Translations under genes and position numbers: made by a program
Notes under the pieces: model-generated
The model's database searches: none
What the model was told of the DNA's origin: nothing
What the model saw: the letters and a program-made list of their open reading frames with translations, nothing else
NCBI GenBank assembly: GCA_007026445.1
Contig: VDMD01000010.1
Span: forward strand, 186,001 to 250,000
From: Schizophyllum amplum
Taxonomy: Eukaryota; Basidiomycota; Agaricomycetes; Agaricales; Schizophyllaceae
Length of the DNA stretch: 64,000 nucleotides
Reading direction: 5' to 3'
Shown: piece after piece, positions 34,693 through 45,404 of the stretch
Layout: the number at the start of each line of letters is the position of its first letter
How positions within the stretch are numbered: position 1 is the first letter of the stretch

Positions 34693-35757
34693 CTACTCAT
34701 TATCGACGGCTTCGGGGGGATAGGGCCAGAACATTTGCAGCGACGGGAAAGTGGCATATGCATACTGAAAGAGCCTCTTATCGTGCCTGCTGCAACGCAA
34801 GAACCTTTCGCACGTCTCAGCAAGTCGTAGAGTTGCGCGAGAGAGGGATCGTTGATCAGCCCAGTATCCGCCATATGAGCAGGCGCATCATTGGCCCAGT
34901 CAATGATCACACTTGATCGTGTGCAACATCAACAAGGAAGTGTGCGTCGCGAATGTCGCAGTGGCGGGTGTCGTGGGCATGTGCATATGTGATCGTCTCA
35001 ATAGCACTTTGGAACTGAACTTGGATGAGCTAGACAGCGCAAAGCTACAACTGAATACGTACCAGGGAAAAATAGCGTTCGTAGTTCTGGTATCTTGTGA
35101 ACGCGGTAATAAGAGGTGCGTTGGAGTCGAGGGCAGTCCTGACTTCCCAAAGGCGAGGGCCTGTAACATACTCCATGGCCAACACACTGACAGTCTCACC
35201 CCATGGCGCGGTGACCTTGAGTACAACTCTTTAGTCATCTAGTTCTTTGCCTGAAGCACAGCCACGTACCTTATGCGCGCCATAAAAATACGGGACAGTG
35301 CAACCTTGATATTTGCAAGTGCGTTGTAGGCGGCGGCTTGATAGCCACTGTGTCTTCTGGATAGGCATATGAGGCGTACTTAATGTCGTTCTCTGTCATC
35401 TCCTCCCACGGTCGGTCCTGCTGGCTCGGTGTGATGAACTTGAAGACCAACTGGGCGGCTTCGACCTCGCTCCCGCTCGGGACCTGCCTTGCTACCCAAA
35501 CCTGGGAGCGGTATTCCACACCTGCTGAAGGGACTTGCACAGCGTAAAGGTGGCCTGAGTCGAGAAGGGGTAACGGGGACATCGCGTGCGCCTACCCGGT
35601 CGAACGGGGTCGGTCTGACGAGAGCAAGACTGAAAGTCGAACCTTCACGCAACGGCGAGTCGTAAGAGGCTTCGTCAAAATTGTGCATGAGCTCGCAGTA
35701 CTTCTTGATAGAGCTGGGGTCTCCCATAGCGAATGGGCGAGTGGTGGTGTCGGACAT
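34693..35757 (-). CDS. Kinase-fold (APH/choline-kinase-like) protein, array copy 1, frame-broken
   Basis: Read from ATG 35757 (MSDTTTRPFAMGDPSSI). An N-lobe-like region (YRSQVWVARQVPSGSEVEAA, LVFKFITPSQQDRPWEE) precedes an intron after FYGAHK. The C-lobe begins VTAPWGETVSVLAMEYV and carries HCDIRDAHFLVD (HxD loop) and VIIDWANDAPAHM (the metal-binding Asp position). The end is MFWPYPPEAVDNE. Two or three single-base breaks occur (near 35590, 35340 and 34920). The HRD Arg is Cys here and the usual loop Asn is His, so activity is doubtful. Homologous to copies 2-4. The family's function is not known to me; the kinase fold is inferred from motif order. Confidence 0.6.
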
Positions 35758-35793
35758 GGTTTGTGATCAACACACGCCCTCTCGTTAGGCTCT

Positions 35794-35800
35794 CGTTATA
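35794..35800 (-). promoter_or_regulatory. Conserved TATA-ACGAGAG core promoter, copy 1
   Basis: TATAACG on the minus strand followed by AGAG, about 40 bp upstream of the ATG. The same TATAnACGAGAGC block sits in front of paralogue copies 2 and 4. Confidence 0.5.
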
Positions 35801-35847
35801 CATCAGCTACGTTACCGTACACGGGGTCCAATCGCGTGCAGATCGCG

Positions 35848-36190
35848 TGTATTCCACGAGTCAATTTCGCCGCCTTCCGGGCATGGGCGTGGCAGGGGCG
35901 GCGGACGAGGCGGAGGCGGCGGACGAGTCGGAGGTGATGGCGCGGCGGCAGCGGAGCACGGCGAGCGCGATGACGTGAACAAAAATGAGCGGGGTTGCAC
36001 GCCGGTCGACGGAGTCTGTGCCGGCGTTGGGGAGATCCTCTGTACGGTTACCTCCGGCGGTGCGGCAGCAGATGCGGCAGGAGGAGGCGAAGCAGCCAGA
36101 CGACGACGACGAGGTGAGCGACCCGGAGGGCAGCGAGACGCCGTTGGTGAGCGTGTCGCCATTTCGAGAAAGAGGTTCCTCGAGAGCGAG
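35848..36190 (+). repeat. Duplicated fragment of the 43-45 kb orphan gene, copy A
   Basis: Matches 44590-44900 in the same orientation. Shared blocks include GGCAGCGGAGCACGGCGAGC, GTCGACGGAGTCTGTGCCGG, GCGACCCGGAG-CAGCGAGACGCCGT and GAGAGCGAGG. It carries no intact frame and runs directly into the 5' remnant of a kinase-like gene. Confidence 0.75.
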
Positions 36191-36192
36191 GC

Positions 36193-36329
36193 CAAAATTC
36201 GAACCCTCACCTAGGGGCGAGTGGAAACAGGCTTTGTTGAAGTTAGTCATGAGCTGGCAGTACTCCTTGATACACCCTTGATAGATCTCCCACAATGAAT
36301 GGTTGAGTGGCAGTGGCGGTGGTGGTCAT
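36193..36329 (-). pseudogene. 5' remnant of a kinase-like paralogue
   Basis: From the ATG at 36329 it reads MTTTATATQPFIVGDLS, like the first exon of copies 1-3. It reaches the SPLxEGS region and is then replaced by the duplicated fragment of the 43-45 kb gene. It is a truncated gene with no C-lobe. Confidence 0.7.
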
Positions 36330-37008
36330 GGTCAATGTGACCGGTGTGACAGCCGATTGCACAACTTGAACGACGTCGATCAAACGTCGATTGACGGTCG
36401 ATAGGCGCCGCCAGGCGGGTCCGGTGCACTGACAAAATGCTACTCAGACTCTCAGCCTTCCGCCGGCTGGGAAGCCTTGTTTTGTCAGGTGGTTTGACGA
36501 GATGTTGCAAGAGAATCAAACGTGGTTCCGTTCTACACGAGACGTGTACGCTGTCGCGATACGCGTCGTCAGAGGGACTCGCGCGCGATTCGGACCTCGT
36601 CGACCTCAGGTCTAAAAGCTGGCGAGACGTGCCCGAGAAGACGGAGGGCGATGCATATGTGGCGGACTAGGAGTGGCGAGTCGCTGCTCATAATCAACGA
36701 GTTCGGGTGCGGTCTGAAGTCCAGAAGTTGCGCGCCAGCGGAGCAGGAACGGTTACGGAGTGAGGAGAACGAGGGCAAACGTCGAGGATCGAGTAACTCA
36801 AAGTCGAAGGCGCTGGTGAGAGGCTTGAGGCCGCGGAATGTGGAGCTGTTGGGTATGTTGGGTACGTGAACTATAGTTTAGTTCAACCCGGCAGTAAGGC
36901 ATTTAATCCATTGTGTGGCTTGCGGCGATTGTAAAAAGGAAATCATTCAAAGGACTATCAACGGTGTCGACCTATTCAATACTGGAGACTTCAGCGTACT
37001 GTACTGTA
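36330..37008. other. Start of the second tandem duplication unit
   Basis: Repeats the 34055-34660 sequence (matches at 36421-36500, 36520-36545 and 36640-36850) and has no intact gene. Confidence 0.55.
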
Positions 37009-38054
37009 TCAGGCATTTGGCCAGAAACTATGCAACACCGGATAAGTAGCATATATGTACTCGAACAGCTTGTCTTCGTGCCTCTCGCAACGCAAAAACC
37101 TTACGCACACCTCCAGCATATCGTAGAATCTCGCGCGGCAGGGATCGTTCGACAACCCTGTATGTGCCAAATGATCAGGCGCGTCGTTGGTCCAGTCGAT
37201 GATCACGCTCGATTGTGCGCTATATCGACAAGGATGTGCGCATCGCGGATGTCGCAGTGCTGGATATCGACGTCGTGCGCATCCGTGATTGTCTTCATAG
37301 CACTCTGGAACTGAACGTGGATGAGCGAAATAGCGCGGGGGCACGACTGGAAAACGAACCAGGGAGAGGTACCGTTCGTAGTCTTGATATTCCATGAATG
37401 CGGTGTTATGTGGCGCGTCGGAGTCGAGAGCAGCCCTCATTTCCCAAAGACAAGGGCCATGAATGTACTCCAGCGCCAACACGCTGACAGGCTCACCCCA
37501 CGGCGCGGTGATCTTCAGCCCAGTTCGTCAGTCATCTGGATCTTGAACTTAAGCATGACTCACCTTATGCGCGCCATAAAAGTACGGGACAGTACCACCT
37601 TGATGCTTGGCAAGTGCGTTGTAGGCGGCGGCTTGATATGCCACTATGTCTTCTGGAAAGAAGTATGAAGCCCACGTGATGTCGTTATGTGTCATTTCCT
37701 CCCATGGTAGGCTCTGCTGGCTCGGGATGATGAACTTGAGAACCAACTCGGCATCTCCAACTGTCGCTCCCGCGGGGAACCACTTTCACTACCCAGACCT
37801 GGGAACGGTAGTTCCTCCCTCGCTGAAGGGGCCTGCACAAAGTGAATGTGGCCGTAGTCGAAAAGGGGAGGCGGGGCACATTGCGTGCGGGTACTCGGTC
37901 GAACGGGGTGGGTTCGACAAGGGCGAGATCGAAAGTCGAGCCCTCACGCAAGGGCGAGTCGTAAGAGGCATCGTCGAAATTGTTCATGAGCTCGCAGTAT
38001 TGTTGATGGAGCTGAGGTCTCCCACAGCAAATGGGCGAGTGATGGTGTCGGACA
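37009..38054 (-). CDS. Kinase-fold (APH-like) protein, array copy 2, frame-broken
   Basis: Read from ATG 38054 (MSDTITRPFAV). It shows EGSTFDLALVEPTPFDRVPA, LVLKFIIPSQQSLPWEEMTH, FFPEDIVAYQAAAYNAL and YFYGAHK before the intron. The C-lobe has LALEYIHGPCLWEMRAALDS, FMEYQDYERY, VIIDWTNDAPDHLAHTGL, and ends YPVLHSFWPNA at 37009. Frame shifts fall near 37770 and 37300, the latter in the HxD loop region. Order and spacing otherwise match the intact copy 4. Copies 1 and 2 lie about 2.3 kb apart. Confidence 0.6.
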
Positions 38055-38154
38055 TGGCTGTTATCAAATGAGACGCACCACTCTCCTCAAGCTCTCGTTA
38101 TATATCAGCTAAGTACGTACAGAGGGTCCAGTCGTGTGCAAGTCGCGTGTATTA

Positions 38155-38500
38155 CACGAGTTAACTTCGCCGCCTCCTGAGCGTGGGCGTGGCAAGGGCG
38201 GCGGACGAGGCGGAGGCGAAGGCGCGGCGGCAGCGGAGCACGGCGAGCGCGATGATGGGGAGCACGAACTTTGGCGGGGACGGCGCCGGGCGACGGAGTC
38301 TGTGCTGGCGTCGGTGCGCAGCAGATGCAGCAGGAGTAAGGAGAGCAGCAGGACAACGATGAGGTGAGCGACTCGGAGGATTGTGAGGCGCTGTGAGTGT
38401 AAGTGTTGTGATTTGCGAAAGAGGCCGCGGGTGAGGATATCGAGCGAGAGCGGGAGGGCGGGTGGGACTTGTGCGAGGCCGGCTGTGGTAGGAGGCAAGA
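38155..38500 (+). repeat. Duplicated fragment of the 43-45 kb orphan gene, copy B
   Basis: Matches 44590-44930 in the same orientation with fewer gaps than copy A. Shared blocks include GGGAGCACGAACTTTGGCGG, GACGGAGTCTGTGCTGGCGT, GAGGCCGCGGGTGAGGATAT and GAGAGCGGGAGGGCGGGTG. Non-coding in its new place. Confidence 0.75.
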
Positions 38501-38603
38501 AGGGAAAGAAAGTAGGAACTAGAATGGGAGTGTAAATGTTCGGAGGGCTGTACTAAAATCCGTAAGTACTTACAATGCGACCTTTCGAAGACTTCGGGGG
38601 TAC

Positions 38604-39712
38604 CTATGCACGAGGAGCTGGCCAGGAAGAATGCAACATTGGGAAATTAGCATATATGTGCTTATAGAGCTTTTTCTCGTGCCTGCTGCAACGCAGGAAC
38701 CTCGCGCACATCTCCAGCACGTCGTAAAATGCGGTGCGGATGAAATCATTGGGCAGCCCAGTATTTGCTAAATGAGCAAGGGCGTCGTTGGTCCAATCGA
38801 TGATCACGGCTCGACCGTGCGCAACGTCAACGAGGATGTGCACTTCGCGGACGTCGCAGTGGCGAATGTCGGCGGCGTGCGCATCTGTGATCGTCTCGAC
38901 AGCGCTCTGGAACTGGATTTAGATAGCTCAGGTGCATAGAGGTACGGAAAACAGAGAACGAACCAAAGAAAGTACCGCTCGTAATCCTGGTACTTCATGA
39001 ACGCGGGGTTATGCGGTGCGTCCGGAGTCGGAGGCAGACTGATCGGAGTCGGGAGACGCTCGGTCGGGACGCGGTCGGAGTCGAGAGCAGCCCTGATTTC
39101 CCAAAGACACGGGCCCGAAATATACTCCAACGCCAAACGCTGACAGGCTCACCCCATGGCGCGATGACCTTTGACGTGTTCTCAGTCACCCAGCTGTTAT
39201 CTGAGTCGAAGGATAGCTCACCTTATGTACACCGTAAAAATACGGACAGTAACACCTTGATGCTCGGCAAGGGCGTTGTAGGCGGCGGCTTGATACGCCA
39301 CTACGTCTTCGGGAAAGATGTATGAAGCCCACGATATATCATCCTCTGTCATGCCCTCCCATGGCAGCTCCAGCTGGCTCGGGATGATGAACTTGAGGAC
39401 CAACTCCGCGTCGGCGTCTTGAACGCTGGTCCTGTTCGAGGTCTCTCTTGCTACCCATACTTGAGATTGATAACCCGCCCCTTGCTGCAGGGATCTGTGC
39501 AGCATAAAGGTGGCCTGAGTCGAGAAGGGAAAACGAGGCGCATCGCGTGCGCCCACTCGATCGAACGGCGCTGGCTCGACGAGAGCGAGATCAAAAGTCA
39601 AACCCTCGCGCAACGGCGACTGATAAGTGGCGTCCTCGAAGGCGGCATGAGCTCGCAGTACTTGTTGATGGAGCTGGGTCTCCCACAACGAAGGGCGGAT
39701 GGTGGTGGTCAT
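38604..39712 (-). CDS. Kinase-fold (APH-like) protein, array copy 3
   Basis: Read from ATG 39712 (MTTTIRPSLWETQLHQQVL). Exon 1 is open to YIFPEDVVAYQAAAYNALAE and the intron boundary near 39225. The second exon (LALEYISGPCLWEIRAALDS) carries an insert (VPTERLPTPISLPPTPD) absent from the other copies. The C-lobe reads VIIDWTNDALAHLANTGLPN and ends MLHSSWPAPRA at 38604. One frame break is likely around 38930. The promoter TATA of its siblings is replaced by AAAACGAGAGC, so its expression may differ. Confidence 0.6.
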
Positions 39713-40259
39713 GGTGTGTGACGAATGTAACCACCGCTCTCGTTTTGTCTCATCCATGTACTTACCTACACGGGTTTTGGTCGTGGGCACGTCGCGTGCA
39801 TTCCACGAGTCAACCATCCCGCCCATGAGGCTCTGAGTCTGAGTTGATGAAGTTAGCGCGTCGCTCGGACCGATGGCATAAGAATAAAACTCGTGGCCAG
39901 GTCCCTCCCAAGTTGTCACTCGAGGACCGACGTTGGCGGAAGACGTGCACCGAGGTCGACGGCAGTTGTTGCCCGATGTCGGCTAGGCAGGACTCGATAG
40001 AGAAGCACTCCCTCGGGCGGAAAAAATACGGTCGCGCGTCAGGTCGGACGGCATACAGCTGAGCTCCTAACGGGCCGCAGCGTCTGGCCGTTAAGATCTA
40101 AGCGAAGAAGGGTTAAATTTCAGCACACGACCGGCAGAGGAGAGTCGGAGGTCGAGGCACGAGAATCGCTGAGGAGAAGCCATAGCGGGCGGGCTCGGAG
40201 AGGCTAAGTGCTTGGAAGGAGAAGCGGGCGAGACACAACGCTAGGCCAGAGACAACCGC
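39713..40259. other. Upstream flank of copy 3, shared with the flank of copy 4
   Basis: The stretch at about 39770-39960 (CGTGCATTCCACGAGTCAAC, CCATGAGGCTCTG, GAGGTCGACGGCAG) resembles 57225-57480 upstream of copy 4. It suggests the duplication unit included upstream DNA. No gene is seen. Confidence 0.5.
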
Positions 40260-40830
40260 AGGTGACCTGAGGGTAGACGTCGTCGCCGAATTGAAGGGGG
40301 ATACCCTCAGCGACCTGAGGAGAGATGCCCGCCGATCCAGCGCCGACCTCTAGAGGGAGGCCTGCGGCGTGACGAGAAGTGATCGATGAAGGAGGACGCC
40401 CTCGTCCACCTGATGAGAAACAAGAGCCGCTCGGCAGTCTGAGGAGAGATGCCCTCCGTCGGCAGCCTGACCAGAAATACTCCTGGCGCTCGCCAACTTT
40501 TATAAGGGCGACAAACTCGGGCAACCTGAAAAGGGGGCCCTATGCTACCGTCGACGCGACAAGAAGCGCTGGGTAAATTGACGAACGATGCCCTCGGCAG
40601 CCTGAAGGGGGACGCCCTCGGCAACCTGAAAGGAGACCCGCTGGGCAGCCTGACGAAAGACGTCCCCAGCGATCTGACGAGGAGGAGAAAAGACGCCCTC
40701 GGCGGCCTGACGAGAAGCGAGAGGCGCCGGGCGGAGAGATGAAAGACGCTCGACGAGCTGAGGAGACACGAAAGACGCTCGGCGACCTGAAGGGAGACAT
40801 TTTCGCCGACCAAAAAATCCAGCCGTTCGC
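40260..40830. repeat. GC-rich minisatellite patch, inverted and diverged copy of the 61-64 kb satellite
   Basis: About 15 loose repeats with core GACGCCCTCGGCRRCCTGA, which is the reverse complement of the GGTCGCCGAGGGCGTC core at 61.2-63.7 kb. The open frames across it are repeat-driven. Confidence 0.65.
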
Positions 40831-41009
40831 GAGAGGGTTTACGAAGACGGGGAGACCAGGCTTTTAGCGAAGTATCTAAGCTTTGCACAGTATTTAGGCT
40901 TCGCAGGGTACCCAGATTGTTGAGGAAAGGTGACAAGCGTCATGCAAAGCGTCTGTGTTCACCTAAGGTTGTGGGAGATGCGAGTGTTCGTTGTAGCGCG
41001 GGAGGCATT

Positions 41010-41165
41010 CGGCGAATCTAAAGGGTCTGCATTCGGCGAATGTTAAGGGTTTGCATTCGGCGAATGTAAGGGTTTGCATTCGGCGAGGCTAGCGGGAGGC
41101 ATCCAGCGAGGCGCGGTAGGTATTCAGCGTGGGAGGCATTCAGCGCGGCGCGGGAGGCATATGTC
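41010..41165. repeat. ~23-nt tandem repeat GCATTCGGCGAATGTAAGGG
   Basis: Four close copies starting GCATTCGGCGA, followed by four shorter decayed copies (GCATCCAGCGAGG, GTATTCAGCG, GCATTCAGCGCGG). Confidence 0.8.
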
Positions 41166-41451
41166 CGGCGAGGCTAGCCTGAGGTGAGCTCGATGGTGAG
41201 AGAAGCGCCAATCAGCAAGACAAGGTCGACGTCGCATTGAGGGGGCGATACGGACAACAAAGTCCGAATCGGCAGAGGGCGGTCATCACGGTCCAGAGGG
41301 GGCGGCCACGTCAGCAAGCTAGGAGGATTGCCGCGTCGTATACGCAAGTCACCCGTGGTGAACGCGTAAGACACGGAGGCTTGCCGCGGGAACGCGCAGC
41401 GGTTGCCGTCCGTCTGCTTGCATCACTCAGACGATGTGAAGCAGGACGCAG

Positions 41452-42370
41452 CAGGACCCCTGATAATCGGCAGTAGGGGCGTTCAGAGTTAAAACTTGCG
41501 CCTCCGGTTTGCGGTTTGGTTTGATCGGCAAAGTCCGAAGACGGCGCGCGCGACGCGCCCCGACGCGCCGCCGCCAGCATCGGCGGGGCGTTGTCGTCGC
41601 GAACGCCCTACGACAACGCCCGCCACTGTCGTGCTTTACTGTACTCATAGTAGTATCTCATGAGGGAGATATACTAGATATCAATATGTTTAGGTATAGC
41701 TGCTATGTGCGCGATTGAACCCTTCCGCGCTTGCTATCCAAGGCATCCCGCCGGGAGCCACTGAATGTGCCGTTGTCATCGTCGTCGCCGCCGCCGCCGC
41801 CCCGCCGATGCTGGCGGCGGCGCGTCGGGGCGCGTCGCGCGCGCCGTCTTCGGACTTTGCCGATCAAACCAAACCGCAAACCGGAGGCGCAAGTTTTAAC
41901 TCTGAACGCCCCTAGTGAGGTTACTTCGCTTGTCGGACAAATTTTCGTCCTCCAGACCCAAAATGTCTCTGAGAATGTCGGACAAAATGGGTCTGTAGAG
42001 GCTTGAGGTTACTTCAGTTGTCGGACATCTGGGGCCCCGTGGGCGGTGGTCGAGCAACTTCAAACGCAAATAATGCGTCAACAGCCTAACGGTGAAGCGC
42101 CAACGTCAGATACGCAAGATGGAAGGGTTTCCCGTTCGAATCTGACCCATCTCAGCAGTTCCCAAAATGTTCACGGAAGTCGAATATTTGAGCACGTGAC
42201 AATTGTAATAATTAAATTGCCTCTTTTGGGCATAAAAAGCTGTACATCACGTGAAACTTACTTAAAATGTCGGACAAAAGACCCCATTTTGGCCCAAAAA
42301 TGTCGGACAAAAACTTCCCGATTTTGGAGGTTCGCGAAAGTAACCTCAACACCTATTATCAGGGGTCCTG
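41452..42370. mobile_element. Non-autonomous DNA transposon with 16-bp perfect terminal repeats and a 6-bp target duplication
   Basis: The ends are CAGGACCCCTGATAAT (41452-41467) and its exact reverse complement (42355-42370). ACGCAG directly precedes the left end and directly follows the right end. A second inverted block, GAGGTTACTT(T)CGC, lies inside each end; on the left it is displaced by an inserted element. The motif TGTCGGACA occurs five times inside the element. There is no coding frame. The superfamily is not assigned. Confidence 0.75.
41476..41912. mobile_element. Nested fold-back element with identical 115-bp arms, TA-flanked
   Basis: Arms 41476-41590 and 41798-41912 are exact reverse complements (115 bp) around a 207-nt spacer. 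TA lies at both outer edges (41474-41475 and 41913-41914), as for a Tc1/mariner-type insertion. It sits between the outer 16-bp terminal repeat and the inner GAGGTTACTT block of the larger element, so it inserted later. Identical arms imply recent activity. Confidence 0.82.
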
Positions 42371-43082
42371 ACGCAGCGGGCGTCGGACATCGTGAAGCAG
42401 GGCGCAAGAAACGCGGGGCTGTACAATGGTATGGACATCGAGCTGTAGGTGGCTGTACATCGACCCCGCCATGTTCGGATATCAGCAATTACGACCTGTC
42501 GCGGCACGGCCAATGAAGAGTTCGAACAGTTTGGATCTGCCACAGGAGGTAGGTCGAGGACCAGAAACATGGTTCGAAGGGGAAAGGACAGGGGGTACAA
42601 GGGGGGAGTCGACGTTGAGGTTCGGAGATGTGCGTTGCCATGACGTCACGCGTGCTGTCCCGAATAGGAAGGCCTTGTTCTTGACTGTCGTCGGCCTGAA
42701 GTTGGTGAATGTTGCGTAGGTGGAGTCAGGTATGCGAAGGTGAAGTCGGATATGGGATGGCCTCGGTATCTGCGGGCATCGGCAGTCCTTTCCCGCTGTG
42801 TAGTTCAGAAACACGGGCTGCGGCCTCGTACTTATGCATGCATTGAAGGCGCCGAGCAGATCGGCCTTCCTGCTGCAGACTTTGAGCGAGATAATTTACT
42901 TCCCAGTCACTCTGAGTCTTCAGCAGGTTCTAAATCCTCCGAGAACTCGGTTTCATGTGCGAGCTCGCGACAATTGCGGTTGTCCGAGGGTCTGACGGAG
43001 TGCAGTTACGTCAGCGGAAATACCCTGGATTATTATATTGGTCGATTCGGTCATACGAGTGCGTAACTTCGTTCCCGCCACC
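42371..43082. other. Intergenic region upstream of the conserved orphan
   Basis: No gene is recognised. The last part is the promoter of the gene at 43083 and ends in GCCACC directly before the ATG. Confidence 0.4.
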
Positions 43083-45404
43083 ATGTTCTCGTCTTTGTCC
43101 CAGTTCCTCCCAGCCTCACTTCAGCAACAAAACGAAGAACAGCGCGCGAGCCAGAACGCGAAGACGGTCGAGGACGACGAGAAGGAAGACGATGAGGAGG
43201 ACGAAGAGCGGCCGACCGACGGCGACGAGAATGCAAACTTGAAGAAGAAGGACCGCAAGGCGAGCGAGGTGGGTGTTCTGCATAGTCATTGAGCGCTGGA
43301 ACTCACTGCGCTACGCGTCCAGACGTTCATTTTCGTGCGCCCGCCACCATCCAAGTCGAATCATCCTTTGAACTTGCAAGTGCAACTGGTGCCCCCGCAT
43401 ACCCGCACTCCGGGTCTTCCCCCAAGCACCCCCCGCCAGTCCATCGACTCCGCATCGACCACCGGCGAGCCCCTCTCCCGCACGAGCTCCGCGACCTCCG
43501 CATCTACGGACTACAGCGCGTCCACCGCGTCCTTCACCTCCATCTCCTCCACGTCCTCCACGCGCCGCGCGATCGTCCCCCTCTACAACCTCCAGGCGCA
43601 CAACGTCATGACGAACACGATCGTCGACGCGGGCACGGACGCGAAGATCGGCAAGTTCCAGCGCAAGGGCCTTGAGCTCATCGATCTCGCGATTTTGGAG
43701 CCCGTCGAGGTGTGGGGCATGCGACGGGCGCGCGGGCAGAGGAGGCGCCCGGCACACCTGCGGGCAGCCGTTTCTCCGCGCGCTCGACGGCGCCGCAGGG
43801 CGGCTTCTGATCCCTGCGGGTGAGCGCCCGACGACACCAACCGGTCGACGTCACCACATCCTACCGCAGCAACCCATACGCCTCGGTCCGATATCTCGCA
43901 CGCGTCCTCGAACACGTCCTTGACCTCCTCTGGGCACCGTCCGGTGAGTCCCGCGAGCGGGGCGCTCCCTCAACGGCGCAACTCGACGAAGAAGAATATC
44001 TTTGGCAAGTTCTTCTCCAAGAAGAACGCGCCTGCGCCTACGGCTGCGCCCGTCGTAGCGGAGACGGTGGACCCGGACGCGACCATCTCGACGACGCCGA
44101 CGACGAGCCGGTTTACTCGGCACCTCAAGACGCTGTCCATAACTAGCACGAACACCGCGGGCCCACCGGGTTCGCCCTTCGCCAGCACCACCCCGCTCAA
44201 GCGGCGCAGTTTTCCCCTCTGCCGCCGGACCCATCTGTCGCTGAGCCCGAGACCGCGCTTCTGCCCGAGCCGCCTGTCGTGCAGGCGACGCTCGGGCTCA
44301 CACCGTCCTTGCTGCTCCCGCGGCCCGCCGCGTCCTCGTCCTCGACGCAGGTGAACGTGCAGAACGCGAAGAAGGGCTCCCGTCCGATCCTGTACTCCTG
44401 GCTCACGAAGCGCTGGCTGAAGACGGCGGGCGAGGGGGATCCTCGGCGGGCTGCGCGGGCTGGGCGCGGGGCTGGGCGACTTTGGCAGCCAGCAGCCGGG
44501 GGTGGCGGTGGACCCAACGCAGAACCCGATGTACATCGGCGGGGACGTGGACATGCGGATCGAGTGGCGGCGGGATAAGAAGCGGGCGGCGAAGAGGCGG
44601 GCGGGGCGGCGGCAGACGGTGGGCGTGGGCGTGGAGACGAGGTGGAGGAGAAGGCGCGGCGGCGGCGGAGCACGGCGAGCGCGATGACGGGGAGCACGAA
44701 CTTTAGCGGGGACGCGCACCGGTCGACGGAGTCTGTGCCGGCGTCCGTCAGGCAGCAGAGGCGGCGGAGGAGGGGAGGACGAGAGGGGAGGAGAGCGACC
44801 CGGAGACAGCGAGACGCCGTGGGTGTGCGTGTTGCGGATTTCGAGGAAGAAGCCGCGGGTGGGATGTCGAGCGAGAGTGCGAGGGCGGGTGCGGGTGCGA
44901 GGCGGGTGGTGGGAAGAAGGACGGGAAGGAGCGGCTGAAGGTCCGCTTGGCGACGCTGAGCCCGACGCCACATCATCCGAAGGTGGTCGCGATGCTGAAG
45001 GTGACGTGGCCGCTGAAGGCCATCGACTTGTTGGAGCTTGCGGAGGTGGATGGTCAGTGCTTATTTTTGTTGTTTTTGTCGCTTTTGTGGTGTTGTATTG
45101 TCCCCGTCTTGCATTTCCTTTCCTTTCCTTTCATCTCCTCTAATTTCCCGGTTCCTTTCCTGGCTCCTTTCCCGGTTCCTTTCCTGATTCCTTTCCTTCC
45201 CTTCCTTCCTCTCCTTGTCGCTGACTGCGTTTCTTTGCAGTGAACGATACCCCGCGCCCGCGGACGCCAGCGCATCTCGTCATCACGCCAGAGGAGCTCA
45301 AGGACATCATATCGTGTACGGGGATGTGGGTGGTCATCCGGGAGGGCTTTGGGGGTGTCGGGCGGGAGAGGCGGCGGGGTGATGGGTGGAAGATACGGGG
45401 TTGA
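43083..45404 (+). CDS. Conserved fungal orphan protein, Ser/Thr-rich
   Basis: Not recognised. The start context GCCACCATG is strong. Exon 1 reads MFSSLSQFLPASLQQQNEEQ plus an acidic-basic stretch. After a 54-nt intron come TFIFVRPPPSKSNHPLNLQV, a long Ser/Thr-rich part, then the ordered VPLYNLQAHNVMTNTIVDAG and KFQRKGLELIDLAILEPVEV. The middle is low-complexity (KKNIFGKFFSKKNAPAP). Further on are RPILYSWLTKRWLK and MYIGGDVDMRIEWRRDKKRA. The end is LKVTWPLKAIDLL, a 188-nt polypyrimidine-rich intron (45053-45240), PEELKDIISCTGMWVVIREG and the stop at 45402. Several frame breaks lie in 43700-44900. The 44590-44930 part is duplicated twice at 35.8-38.5 kb. Confidence 0.65.

Noticed and set aside
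40200..40940. 209-codon minus-strand frame
   Set aside because: It lies across the minisatellite and its repeated RLPSG/FRLPRA blocks come from the DNA repeat.
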